Part shown: positions 37,250-49,323 of the stretch, piece after piece
How the letters are laid out: each line of letters opens with the position of its first letter
Numbering within the stretch: position 1 is the first letter of the stretch
DNA from: Strigamia acuminata
Lineage: Eukaryota > Arthropoda > Chilopoda > Geophilomorpha > Linotaeniidae
DNA: 64,000 nt
Direction of reading: 5' to 3'
Assembly: GCA_949358305.1 (NCBI GenBank)
Contig: OX442315.1
Coordinates: forward strand, 20,672,427 to 20,736,426
Translations under genes and position numbers: made by a program
Notes under the pieces: model-generated
Database searches by the model: none
Seen by the model: the letters and a program-made list of their open reading frames with translations, nothing else
Told to the model about the DNA's origin: nothing

Positions 37250-37432
37250 GTGTGAAAAGGTTCTGAGTTCTGACGTTTCTTCCACTGTATCCTTGTTCGG
37301 TAACGAAGACGAGGTACTTATAATTCTCTCGTCTTGCCCACGAAGAAGCTGATGCAGTGTTTTGTGGTCATTATATATTGTATACCTTCGGTTGTTCTTC
37401 TGGCTGCAACACTTGATAGAAACAGTCAAGCA
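37250..37432 (-). mobile_element. Possible Ty3/Gypsy-like RNase H relic
   Basis: The minus strand reads RRYTIYNDHKTLHQLL followed by QDERI, close to the RNase H signature of LTR-retrotransposon polyproteins (YTDHKTL and LL). The downstream similarity decays at once, and no LTRs, integrase or gag are visible. It rests on one short motif in a 115-codon frame. Confidence 0.35.
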
Positions 37433-38024
37433 GGTGTTATTGAAATTGAGGAGGCCGTATTTTATGCATTACGGTATTGTGATAAGTGATAAGGGATAAG
37501 GGAAATATTGTTTTGCTCGTTAGTTTGGTTATTTGGTAATTGCTAATAGTTTTATGTACAGAAATTGCAATTTAAATTGACCTTTAAAAGAGGAACTTTT
37601 GGTTGAGTCATAACAAGCAACAAGTTGCATGAAGTAAAAAGGTGTATAATTTTCTGTTGCAACGTGAAAACTATGCGAAGGTCAGGAAAGTGATGTCAGA
37701 AAGCTGTAATTCGTCTTGGCATAAAATAGTGGAAAACCTGAAGAGTTAAGGTTTTATAACTTTTACTCTCTTAGAATTTCCCCAGCTAAAACTGCTAAAA
37801 ATATTTATTTAAAGTTGCTTAAATCTAGGACCATCAGGACGATCAGTAGTTGAAACAAGAGGCAAATGCAAGGTCAATTGATGGTCAATGTCAGGTTTAG
37901 ATTGTTATATATAATTCCGATGTTGGAGATGTGTAGGAAATTTAATTGGGGATAAATTATTGATACCCCAAATTTATTTTAAAAAACACCTTTACCCACT
38001 ATTTATTTGCACACGTCATATAAA

Positions 38025-39720
38025 GGTATCAGAAACGTTTTAAAAAAATATTGTGAGCAATTAACAAAAATGGGTTTGCACTCAATTTTTTAGTGGAAAA
38101 AGAAATACCGTATTTTACTGATTAGGAGTCGCCTTCAAATTGTAGCCGCCCTCGAATAAGAGCCGCAATCGAGGGAGGCGATTTCATATAAGAATGGCCC
38201 TCGAATAATAGCCGCGGCTATATACGTTCAATGATATCGGCCACTATTTAAATAAGGGCCGCTCTCGATTAATAGCCGCGGCTGAATGTGGCAGTTTTGA
38301 ATAAGAGCCACGGCTCTTACTCGGTAAAATACGGTACATCGTATGTTGGATAATAAATAATTTAAGGTTTTTTAAAAATAGAATTGGGGAAATGGAATAC
38401 AATTTAATTAAGGCTAACCTGCATTATAAGTTTTAAAAACAACAAAGCGCTTTGCCTGAATTAATTGTTTATATTACAACAAAAATTAAAAAGGAAATAA
38501 ACTTCAACCTTCTGTATTTACCATTTCACTCTGATGTTTAGTATATCATCACACTTTGCCTCAAAGGTAAATAATGCAATAAAAAAAAAGGAAAATGAGA
38601 GGGAATGTATTAGATTATATTTGATGTACAATTAACAATATGTAATGAATGGTCACAATGATGGTAACCATGAACAAATTAAATTGTTACCGAGAATAAT
38701 AAAGGCAAAGAGGTGTAACCACACCTTTGTTATAACTTATGAATTAGAACGATGCGAGTGTGAATTTCTGTGAATTCCAAATTGCACCAACAGAAAGAAA
38801 GATTCTCACAATCATTCTTTGTCACACTTATTTCAACTAACATAGTAAACCAATGGCTCGGCGATTTTCAAATTTACGTTTCCGAATATTTTTTCCGCTA
38901 ATCGTGTGCGCGAGCGTGGTCTTCAGTTATATTTTCTTCATCACATTCATCACATCGCCCAAACCAAGCAAACCATCCGAAATGACATGGCCGACTGCTA
39001 TTGGATCTTTTCGAGTGTATTTTAATTACGTGCCCAGTGTTCTCAAGTTCAATTATACCGATTCAATCACTTTTGCGACACACGCAACACCAGATTTTCT
39101 ATATCATCTACAAGAAGTCGTTTCTCGCTGGCGTGGACCAGTGTCGATCGCAGTTTACGCACCAGGTTCAGACTTTGAACTTTCAGTTCGAACCATTCGA
39201 TATTTGCATCGATGTGCCGGAGAATCAATTCGCAATTACGTCTCTTTTCATTTATTTTTTAAACAAGAGAAATTTGACGACACGAGTGGGAAGAAACAGT
39301 TCCCAGCTTACACCACTTCTGATGCTTCATCTGTTGACTGTTTGCAGAGCTCAATGTCAATCAAGGAGTTGGCAAATCAAACTTTCCGCCATAAGAACCA
39401 TATGATTTATCCGGTGAATGTAGCTAGAAATATTGCGAGAGTATTGTCCAATACTCATTATATTTTAACTTGTGATTTAGAACTATATCCGAGTTTAAAT
39501 TTAATTCCAATGTTTTTACAAATAATTCAACGAACGAGGAAAGATGTCATTAATACGAGACATGTTCATGTGCTTCCGGTATATGAAATGGAAAGAAATT
39601 ACGAAATTCCAAACAATAAGCAGCAATTGGTGCAGTTAGTGCGTGCTAATTTAGCGGTTTCATTTCATCGGTATTTGTGTAAATCATGTCATCAGATTCC
39701 GTCGGAAGAAAAATGGTTAA
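38025..39720 (+). repeat. GT49 segmental duplication, left copy
   Basis: Similar to 40095-41646 from the CAGAAACGTTTTAAAAAAATA leader through the MITE, the TTAAGGTTTTTTAAAAATA spacer and the first GT49 exon. This copy carries an extra segment of roughly 200 bp just upstream of the coding start. Numerous substitutions separate the two copies, so the event is older than the eIF3a-region duplication. Confidence 0.8.
38107..38337. mobile_element. MITE-like element (left GT49 copy)
   Basis: Terminal TACCGTATTTTACTGATTAG at left and CTCGGTAAAATACGGTA at right, with the interior made of repeated GTAGCCGCCCTCGAATAAGAGCCGC modules on both strands. It is duplicated with the flanking GT49 gene. The 40181 copy has lost its right end. 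Confidence 0.65.
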
Positions 39721-39776
39721 ATGAAAAAATGGTTTGCTCCCAAAACCGTCAACGCCATTCGATTTCTCACCCTTGA
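38853..39776 (+). pseudogene. Truncated GT49 (B4GAT1-like) glycosyltransferase
   Basis: 307-codon frame that matches residues 1-293 or so of the intact neighbour: N-terminal type II membrane anchor, TWPTAIGSFRVYFNYVPS, AVYAPGSDFELSVRTIRYLH, MIYPVNVARNIAR and TCDLELYPSL. It diverges abruptly after PSEEKWLN. The final 16 codons (EKMVCSQNRQRHSISHP) are unrelated, and the NATSNNS, HAPGIKK and second-exon sequences are missing. The part lost includes the C-terminal conserved region needed in this family, so the product would probably be inactive. The frame upstream of the break is open, so the truncation is recent. Confidence 0.75.
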
Positions 39777-39838
39777 ATACCCCTAAATCCAAATTTTGGA
39801 GATGATCTGAGAGGTGGCCGGTAAAGTAAAATTATACC

Positions 39839-39961
39839 GATTTTTCCCTGTCGACCGCGAGTAACGACTTAAACTTTCCTTACGACTTGTTGGAGTGCGA
39901 GCGTTTAAATCCATTTCAGCAAATAATATTGTTTCAAACAAATAATGTCGGTTGAACTCAA
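39839..39961 (-). pseudogene. Inverted fragment of NUP107 exon 1
   Basis: Reverse complement of about 42298-42415, covering the 5' leader, the start ATG and about the first 24 codons ([20 protein letters not shown]). It has few substitutions and no exon 2. It sits between the truncated and intact GT49 copies, opposite in orientation to both. Confidence 0.85.
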
Positions 39962-40094
39962 TTTCTAACAAGTAAGTTGAGTGTGTCTCAAATATCTGTC
40001 AGCTGCAATGCCAATTCCAAAACGTCTGGCATACATCGAAAAAACGTTAAAACGTGTAAAAAAAAGGTCATATAAATGTGTCAAAGACGTCATA

Positions 40095-41646
40095 TAAACG
40101 TGTCAGAAAGGTTTTAAAAAAATATTGTGAACAATTAACAAAAAAGGGGTTGCACTCAATTTTTTAGTGGTTAAAGAAATACCGTATTTTACTGATTAGG
40201 AGTCGCCTTCAAATTGTAGCCGCCCTCGAATAAGAGCCGCAATCGAGGAAGGCGATTTCATATAAGAATGGCCCTCGAATAATAGCCGCGGCTATATACG
40301 TTCTCTGATATCGGCCACTATTTAAATAAGAGCCGCCCTCGATTCAGAGCCGCCCTCGATTAAGAGCCGCACTCGATTAATAGCCGCGGCTGAATGTGAC
40401 AGTTTTGAATAAGAGGGTACGTATGTTGGATAATAAATAATTTAAGGTTTTTTAAAAATACAATTGGAGAAATGAATTACAATTTAATTAGGGCTAACCT
40501 GCATTTTAAGTTTTAAAAACAACAAAGCGCTTTGCCTGAATTAATTGTTTATATTACAACAAAAATTAAAAAGGAAATAAACTTCAACCTTTCTGTATTT
40601 ACCATTTCACTCTGATGTTTACTCTATCATCACATCATCGTACGAATGACATCATTTGCCTCAAAGGTAAATAATGCAATAAAAAAAAGGAAGATGAGAG
40701 GGAAAGAAAGATTCTCAGAATCATTCTTTGCCACACTTTTTTCACCTGACATAGTAAACCAATGGCTCAGCGATTTTCAAAGTTACGTCTCCGAAAATCT
40801 TTTCCGCTTATTGTGTGCGCGAGCGTGGCCTTCAGTTATATTTTCTTCATCACATTCACAACCCACCCGGGTTCCACATCGCCCAAACCAAGCAAACCAT
40901 CCGAAATGACATGGCCGACTGCTATTGGATCTTTCCGAGTGTTTTTTAATTACGTGCCCAGTGTTCTCAAGTTCAATTATACCGATTCAATCACTTTTTC
41001 GACACACGCAACACCAGATTTTTTACATCATCTACAAGAACTCGTTTCTCGCTGGCGTGGACCGGTATCGATCGCAGTTTACGCACCAGGTTCAGACTTT
41101 GAACTTTCAGTTCGAACCATTCGGTATTTGCATCAATGTGCGGGAGAATCAATTCGCAATTACGTTTCTTTTCATTTATTTTTTAAACAAGAGAAATTTG
41201 ACGACACGAGTGGGAAGAAACAGTTCCCAGCTTACACCACTTCTGATGCTTCATCTGTTGACTGTTTGCAGAGCTCAATGTCAATCAAGGAGTTGGCAAA
41301 TCAAACTTTTCGCCATAAGAACAATATCATTTATCCGGTGAATGTAGCTAGAAATATTGCGAGAGTATTGTCCAACACTCATTATATTTTAACTTGTGAT
41401 TTAGAACTATATCCGAGTTTAAATTTTATTCCAATGTTTTTAAAAATGATCCAACGAACGAGGAAAGATGCCATTAATACGAGACATGTTCATGTGCTTC
41501 CAGTGTATGAAATGGAAAGAAATTATGAAATTCCAAACAATAAGCAGCAATTGGTGCAGTTGGTGAGAGCTAATTTAGCGGTTTCATTTCATCGGTATTT
41601 GTGTAAATCATGTCATCAGATTCCGTCGGAAGAAAAATGGTTAAAT
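40095..41646 (+). repeat. GT49 segmental duplication, right copy
   Basis: Counterpart of 38025-39720. It carries the intact gene. Similarity stops at the codon after EEKWLN in the left copy, placing the breakpoint inside exon 1. Confidence 0.8.
40181..40415. mobile_element. MITE-like element, right end lost
   Basis: Same left end and internal GAATAAGAGCCGC modules as 38107, with one extra module, but the right terminal repeat is replaced by GAGGGTACGTATG. Deletion after duplication is the likely cause. Confidence 0.55.
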
Positions 41647-42045
41647 GCTACGTCTAATAATTCGCTTGAAGTGTTTGAGGTTGCCAAAACGAGACAAAGA
41701 TGGGAACCGATTTTCGTGGGCACGAATAACGATCCATTGTATAATGAACGTTTGTCCTGGGAGGGAATGAATGATAAAATGAGCCATGTGAGTATTTAGA
41801 GAAAAAAAATATTGTTTTTAATTTATTTTTATTTTTATTTTTAGATGTATGAAATGTGTTTGATGAAATATAAATTGCTTGTTCTTGACGATGCGTTTCT
41901 TATCCACGCACCGGGAATTAAAAAAAGTATGCACGAGAATTACGCTTGGAGAAGAGAATCCGTCAAAGATCAAGAAAAGGTGATTTTAAAAATGAAAGCT
42001 GTAATTGATGCACGACATACCGCGAAACCTGAATGTAAATTTTAA
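40762..42045 (+). CDS. GT49 glycosyltransferase, B4GAT1-like
   Basis: Predicted Golgi type II membrane glycosyltransferase of CAZy family GT49. The characterised vertebrate member B4GAT1 adds glucuronic acid to prime matriglycan on dystroglycan. Exons 40762-41787 and 41845-42045 give 408 residues (human B4GAT1 is about 415). A short basic cytosolic tail (MAQRFSKLRLRK) precedes one hydrophobic anchor (about residues 14-32). Family motifs are VNVARNIARVLSNTHYILTCDLELYPS, split here by position rather than by intron, MYEMCLMKYKLLVLDDAFLIH and HAPGIKK. The expected DxD reads DLE, with Glu as the second acidic residue. N-glycosylation sequons include NYT, NQT and NNS. The stop overlaps an AATAAA (42044-42049). 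Whether it has the B4GAT1 activity is not shown. Confidence 0.85.
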
Positions 42046-42341
42046 TAAAGAAAAGTTTATTGTCTCAACGAGTGTTTAATTCATTCAAAGACTTTTATTT
42101 TATTTCGATTTTATTTATCATCACGAGCGCTCCCCTTGAGCGCTCCTCATTCATTTGGTTGATTACATCAACACTGGACCGCTGTGGCGCTAGTGTTTTT
42201 CCACTAAAATGCGGGTGCGGAATTGTTATTTGAAACATGGCGTCTGGTGGGCATTTTAAATGTTCATAGCTTGTGAGTTTCATCTCTTCGTAGTTTGAGT
42301 TCAACCGACATTATTTGTTTGAAACAATATTATTTGCTGAA

Positions 42342-45300
42342 ATGGATTTAAACGCTCGCACTCCAACAAGTCGTAAGGAAAGTTTAAGTCGTTACTCGCG
42401 GTCGACAGGGAAAAATCTTACCACTTGTAAGTGTTTGAATGATTTAAATGTCGATTAATTATTAATAAATGATATTTTATCCAGCTATAAGCTTACTGGA
42501 TGATGCCTTATCTCCCAGCACTCGTAGCATGTTCAAGAAAACACCGAGATTTGCAGACCCTCGTAATTATCGCCGAATATTTAATAAAATAAACCGTTTG
42601 CTTAACAAAAACTTATTTCTAGATGCTTCTTTTATGGCCTCACCAATCAACACTTCGGCTATGGTATATTTTATATTTGTTTAGAAATAATTTGTGATTT
42701 TACACTTGAAAAATGTGAAATAATTTTCAGAGTCCTCAGATAGAAAAGTATCAAAATGCTACACCAATTAAACATTTGTCATTCGAGGTTAATTTGCAAA
42801 TTATAATCATCTTGTCATAACTTCGTTTAATAACTTGTTGTTTCTAATAGCAATCCTTTAATGAGTCCGCAAAGTCAGTGCCAGACGTTTATTCGAACGT
42901 CTCTTCAATGTGGGATGACACTGATCCTGGATTAAAAAGTACTTTATTATGAAATTTAATAATCAATTAGTAATAAAGTTTGAATTTGGATTTTATTTTT
43001 TTCATAGTATCTGAAAATTTATTCAAAGATTTTCTAGAAGCTTACAATACCTACCCATCTGAAAATCAGTTGTTTGATCTGGTTGAAAAATATGTTTCCT
43101 TGTGTGATAACCAAGTAACCTTATTACGAAAAGCTATAAAAGCAACAGCAGCGCCAACGCAGAAGTAAAATACAAATATTCTTTGGCTTGTTTTAGGAAT
43201 TTCAATAATTTTGCTAACATTAAACTGTTTCAGTCGAACGAAATTGCTTTATCATCTTGAGCAAAACGAGAGAAACACATGGCAACTTATAAATGCTTTG
43301 TACCGAGATCGATTGCAAAAACAAACGGATCCAGACGAAATGATCACCGATTTAATTGTAAGTTTAGACTCGGGAGTTCTACATAATTTGAAAATATGTT
43401 TATTTTAGGGTAAACGATTGAGTGATAAAGAAATTGTTTCTCATTTATACGAGCGAGATTCCAACATTAGACAAAATCAGGTAAAAATAAAAATACACTC
43501 CGTAATAAATAGTGAATATCATTTTTCTTATTTTCTTTTTAACAGCTCATAATTGATTGGCTCGAAAAAACTTCAGCAGCAAAATTAGATTCGGAACATT
43601 TTAATAAAGTGGAATATTTTAGTGAAAATTCCGTAACCTGGTAAAAAAAATTGTTTATAATTTTTAAAACAGTCTTATTAATTTGATTTTTATTAGGGAA
43701 AACACGTTAAACCAACTTAAACTTAACCGATCCAAGGGACTCGTTGATCAAATGGACCCAGATGCTCCGATTCGAACAGGAAAACCGCTAGACGATTTAG
43801 ATAAAGAAAGACACAATTTTATCACACCATACAACAATACTGATACTAATTATCGCTTTTTGAAAATAATTATTTAGGAGGACGAACTTCGTCTCTTCAA
43901 ACATTTACTTTGTTTTATTCGTGGGGGACGTTTGGACGAAGCACAACGATTGTGCATCAAATTTGGGCAGCCGTGGCGTGCAGCCAGTTTAGAAGGTTGG
44001 CGTCTCTACCATGATCCGAATTACACGACCAACAACGGAAATAAACTAATGGAAGCTGAAGGAAACGTTTCTCGCGATGTGTGGAAATGGGCTTGCTGGA
44101 ATATGGCCGATGATGTAAGCGTTTAAAAACCGTTAAAATGTGTAAGTTTAATTTGATTCAATCGCCGTGATTTGTAGGAACGGATCCATCCGATCGAAAG
44201 AGCTCTTTACGGAGTTTTGAGTGGCAATTTGCGATCATTGTTGCCTTTCTGCATATCGTGGGACGATTATGTGTGGGCTTATTTTCGTGTTATGGTCGAT
44301 ATGAGAGTCGAACAGGAGATTCGATCAAATTCTGTTAAGGAAGAACCGTTTGAACCGCTTCCGCCGTCGTATTGGGATACAAAGTGATTACTCTATTATT
44401 TCGACGTGTTTACGATAAATTTTATGGATTTTGTTTTGTTTTAAGTTTGACTCCTGCCAGTGTGTTTTATGAGCTGAGTTCAAGCTCCAATCGGTCGATT
44501 CAGGCAGAAGCGAAACAACAATTTCAAGTGATTCAAAAATTCATAATTTTGGATGATATCGATGGTATAATTTAATTTAAAACTGGCAGATTTATTGTGA
44601 TTAGTCTTTTATTTTGACGTTTTGTTCGCTTATTTCGTATAGGACTTCTGGCAGAAATGCACGAATGGGCTCGAAATGATACCACGTTGTCAGGACATAT
44701 GCTCCGTTTTTTTGCGCACTTGGTTCTATTTTTTCGTTCTATTGGGCGTATTTCCAAAGAAGAATACGGCAATGCTATTCTCGAAGCTTACGTCAAAGTA
44801 TGGTTTAGTTTTAGTTGTAAAAATCGATTACAAAATGAAATATTTTTAATTTCAGTGTTTGATCGATACTCGTCGTATTCGCTTGGTGGCGTCTTACAAT
44901 GCAACGCTTCCTCAATTGTTACAAGTGCATTGGTATGCGAAGTTTTTAGAAGGTACGATAGAAATAATGGAAATTTGCTTCTAAATTTGTTATTTGAATG
45001 TTTTTTTTTTGTTGTTGTTGTCATTTTAGGCATTTCAGACCGTTCCGAGAGACAGTTGTGCCTTGAATTAGCAGAAAACGTTGGGTTGGATATTGCTGTG
45101 ATTACTAAATTAGTAGTGGAGAATATTCGAAATCGAACTTCAGACGATGGTCAGATTACTTCGCAATTAGGTCCAGCGTCGAGAAATATATTCGAGTCTG
45201 TTGCTCAAGATCTTCAAAGACATACAACCAAAGTAAATTTTGGATTTCAAAAAAAAAAATTAAGTGTATTTTTTTTAAATTCAATTTTGTTGTGATTTTT

Positions 45301-47878
45301 TTGCAGGAGGATGAAGAGAAAATTGATGCAGTCGACTGGCTCATGTTTGATCCATCACACAGAGTAGAAGCGCTGAAACAAGCAAACACGTTTATGAGAA
45401 TCTTTTTAGGTAAGAGACTAATTTCATTTAAAACATTTTTTAAAAAATTAATTTTTTCATGCATTACCTGTACGTAAATTGAAAAGTTGCACTCCTCAAC
45501 AATTCAGTCTTTGCCGTCATTTAGTGGCCATAAACACTTGATCAATTTGGTCAATTTTAGTGACTTTATTTAATAAAATTGAACGCTTATGCTTTAATTT
45601 AGTTCTCACCAGTGTTCGGGGTGTTTGTTTAACTCAATTATAATGAAAGAAATTCTCAATAAAAATGTCCAATTTGGTTCTCTCGGTCATTTGACTGGAA
45701 ATTGAGTGTGTGAAATGAGTGGCGCCTAAAATTAGCTAGGGCCATGGTGTTAGGCACCGTTTGTGTCTGCCCGAATTGTATACCTGGTTCGAATATGGCA
45801 ATATTACGTTAATTAGGGCTTCACTTCCCCCAGGTAAACAAGTCTCAAGAGACGGTAAAGGGGTTGACAATCGTTCTGAGAACCATACTACTTGAAACAA
45901 TTGTTTTGGTTCAAGCAGAGTCTGCGGTGACCTTTATTGTATTGTCCACTTACTTGCTATTTATTTCCGTATATTGTGAACTAACACTGAAGTGAAAGAA
46001 CAATTTGTTTATACTTTACAGCATCCAAGAAAATTGACGCTGTCCGTGCAGTATTTACGAAAATTCCTTTAGATTCAATTAATGTGATCGGTCAGCAGTG
46101 GGAAATACAGGTACGTTACGCTAAATATATATTTTTTTAAAATGTGACCGGTCTTTAATAAATGGATTTGTGTATTAGGCTGGGCTCACTGAACTACCAG
46201 CCGACTACGACAATGCGTGTCGGGAATATCTGTGTTTTAATACATATTTGGTGAGTTAAATGTGGACATGGGCGTAAAATGGATCATAATTTTTTTTTTT
46301 AATTGTGTTGAAATCAATTATTGTTTGGTGGTTACGTAAAATCGTTGAAAAATGATGTGCCAATTTTTTTTAATGATGTTTCTGACAAAAATTTGGAAAA
46401 TCGATCGATTTAAACGGATCAAACTGATTTTTCGGTGACGTTTTTATGCCACTAACAAATTGAATTTCCTTTAATTCGATTTGCAATAATACTATAGGGT
46501 TGTCATGTTTTAAAATGTTAAACTGGGACCACACTGATCAAAATCAAGAACAATTCGGACTTGGAACTGTCAAACTAGCAACAAAAAAACAGCAAAAATC
46601 AGTGTAAACATGGAATCATGTTGCCGCTGAGTAGTTTTTGTCCCCAACAATGGGGAAATCGAAACCCCTGACACGAAAACACGGATGTTTTTTGGCCTTT
46701 TGCTTATATTTAGCCGCCGCCCTCTCAAATTGTTCGGGGAAGATGCGTTTTCAGTTGCAAAGGAATAAAACTTTGCAAATTGTGGGTGTAAAACTTTGTC
46801 AAGTGCAGAAATTTTATTTGCATTTGCGGATTTTTGAAACGACGAAAACCCACTGCAGACCATCCGTGCTTGCTTGGTGTTATCTTTTCATTTCTGTTTA
46901 ATTATACTTGGTTTGTAAAGCAATTTCCACGGATAGGGACACGCATATATTTAATTTACGAAACTCGCGAAATGGCGAAATAAAATGAAAATTTCGGGAA
47001 AATTACAAAATGCAGTATACAACTACATTGTGCCTGCGTGAGTTAATGAAGTCATTGTGTAAAGAAAATCTTTATGGGTTTTTAAAAACAAAATATCAAA
47101 AACTAACGATCGTATTCTAGACTTTTTGTATCAGAAAAAATATCATTTAATTTGAGACGAGTAATAATGATTTCAACTTTGATCAAGTATTTCGTCTCGT
47201 CATGAAATTTAATTAAATAAAATTCTTGTGGTATAGCAAGCAATAGATTCTTTTGCGGATTGGTTTGCCCATTTCCATCACGGTCGTCCCGAAGCGCCTC
47301 GAATAGCTCAAGGAGCAACATTTACGGAGCGAGTAGCTTACGAGCATCAGCATAAACAGCACATGGCTGAAGTTGATAGATGGCAACACGCTCTTCAACT
47401 TCAAACAAAAGTATAACGCCAAATTAAAAGCATTTATATTTTTGTGGGTGATTTAATGAAGCGACGTTTCCAGATGACCGTGGATCGACTGTATAACGTG
47501 CTCCTGTTCGTCGATGGCGGATGGATGGTGGACAGACGGAATGATGAACCCACTGACGAGTTAAGAGAACTTCAATTGAACCGGTTGCGAGAACTTTATT
47601 TGCCGGAAATTTGCCTCCTCGTTCATGCTGTGCTGCACGCTACGAACCAACATAAAAGCTGCTTGCAGTTGGCCGACGTTATCGCGAGTGAAGAGCACAA
47701 GTTGTTTTCTGTAAGTAATTTATTTATTTTTAAATTAGTTTAAAATTAGTTTTAATTTGTTATAACTCGTCAGGTGTTTCGAAAAGAGGATTTGCAAGAA
47801 CTTCTTGATAAAATTCGAGATTCTTCTTTAGTTCTACTCGATCATAATTTGGATCCTTTGGGTTATTTGATTAAATAA
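42342..47878 (+). CDS. Nuclear pore complex protein Nup107
   Basis: Scaffold nucleoporin of the Y (Nup107-160) complex. The first exon, 42342-42426, starts [16 protein letters not shown], followed by a Ser/Thr-rich unstructured N-terminus. The helical body then carries conserved family blocks: [151 protein letters not shown]-region and [21 protein letters not shown]. The C-terminus is [39 protein letters not shown]. About twenty short exons. Introns at 45411-46020 and about 46254-47237 are unusually long for this window. The TAA overlaps an AATAAA. Confidence 0.93.
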
Positions 47879-48745
47879 ATGATTTTTGATTTTTTTTTTT
47901 TTGTTATTCTATAAAGATGTAATTTTTTTTTTACATCAGAAATATGTTTGTATTATTTGTAATTTTAATCGTAGTGAATTTTAAATAACAAAAAAAAATT
48001 GTCGTAAAACACGCGAATAAATTTACATATTTAAATTTCTTGCGAATTGTTAGTTTTTTTTTGTTTTTTTTGAGTTTTCATTGAAACAAAGAAAATCCGA
48101 ATACCGGAAATCTGAAAATACGGTTATATTAATTTCTCCAAATTTGGGGGTATCACGTGCTCGATTGGGGTCGGGAGTGGGAACGGTGAGAAATTTCTTA
48201 GTTCTCACGCTCATTACCCGCTCCCGGCTTGGAGAATCGGAAATACAAATTCGTTGTTCTATTTTTATTTTTTTTTTAAGAAATGAAGTTCGGTTTGGAA
48301 ATTTAATAATAAAACTGTTTTGCGATAGAGAAATAAACAAATAAAAAATTTCTTTTATTTCAAACCAAATTTCTCAAACTTATTCGAGCAGCCAACCACA
48401 TTTCTCGCCCATTTATTCGAGAATTTTCACGTGATTGTTTGTTTCCCTTCATTTCTTTTATTTCAAGCATTTTTGAAAATAATATTTCAAAAAAAATGTA
48501 AAAATCAAGAAATTTAAAAGGGGGGTGAAAAACAAGGAAGGTAAACAAATAATCACGTGAAAACCCCCTGATAAATGGGCGAGAAGCGTGGTTGGCTGCT
48601 CGATTCAGCTGGACAAATTTGATTTGTCAGCACAGTGTTAAAGGTCCGCCTCCCTTGCTCGGTGGTGGTGAGTTTCATAGGTTGGCAGACGAGCAACGCA
48701 ATAGACTGCTGCAAGTCGTGGTGAGAAGCAAACGCGTTTTCTGAC
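47879..48745 (+). promoter_or_regulatory. NUP107-nanos spacer with putative nanos promoter
   Basis: 867 bp between the NUP107 stop and the nanos ATG. AT-rich runs come first, then a segment with two CACGTG motifs inside a foldback (48384-48604). The last 100 bp, GC-richer, probably hold the 5' leader. Confidence 0.45.
48384..48604. repeat. Foldback (imperfect inverted repeat) upstream of nanos
   Basis: About 60 bp at 48384-48443 is largely the reverse complement of 48542-48604. Shared segments are CGAGCAGCCAACCAC, TCTCGCCCATTTAT and TTTTCACGTGATT. A loop of about 98 bp separates the arms. The arms end 142 bp before the nanos ATG, and each contains a CACGTG E-box. Confidence 0.85.
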
Positions 48746-49323
48746 ATGGAGTCTCTCGCTCTCAGCAACTTGTATCCGAATAACGCTTCATTGGCGGACG
48801 AATTGTTCCGGCTGTTTTCGAAGAGTCCGGAGTCTGAAATTAGGCTCAACTTCGAAGTTGCAAACGAAGAAGGTAATACAAATTTTATTTTTTTGTTTTT
48901 TTATTTTATTTTTTTTGTTTTAAAACGAATTTAGTTAAATAATTTTTTTTTTCTTACACGTTAGATGATTGGAAGTGGAACGGCGTTGAAGTCGATCCAC
49001 ATTGTGACGAATGGATTCCACCAATGGGCAGACCCGTGTTGAAACGGCAGAAAAAACCGAAGAAACTTCTGCCAACGGAATGTGTATTTTGTAAAAACAA
49101 CCGGGAGGACCCACAGTTTTATTCCAACCACATACTTAAAGATTTGAACGGAAAAGTGCGATGTCCGGTGCTCAGGGCTTACCAGTGCCCAATTTGTTTA
49201 GTTTCTGGGGACCGAGCGCACACAATTAAATATTGCCCCGCGAATCAAGGGCAAGTTGCAACCATGGGCAGCTTTAAGACGCTGAGGACGTCGACGGGGA
49301 AAAGACGTCTACAATCAGCATAG
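48746..49323 (+). CDS. Nanos RNA-binding zinc-finger protein
   Basis: Translational repressor and mRNA-decay factor of germ cells that acts with Pumilio and recruits CCR4-NOT. Two exons (48746-48872, 48965-49323) give 161 residues. The C-terminal domain has both CCHC fingers: C82-C85-H98-C109 (CVFCKNN...NHILKD...RCPVLR) and C117-C120-H128-C133 (CPICLVSGDRAHTIKYCP), with the exact family spacing. The N-terminal segment SLADELFRLF could be a short interaction helix, though I do not recognise a canonical NIM. The DDWKWNGVEVDPHCDEW stretch before the fingers is not one I know. The protein is short but complete. Confidence 0.95.

Larger units (their letters stand above)
36484..38852. other. Intergenic region OGA to the GT49 genes
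   Basis: The first 350 bp are the likely OGA promoter and leader. The rest is AT-rich, with a possible retrotransposon relic at 37250-37430, a MITE at 38107 and the left end of a segmental duplication from 38025. No gene is supported. Confidence 0.5.
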
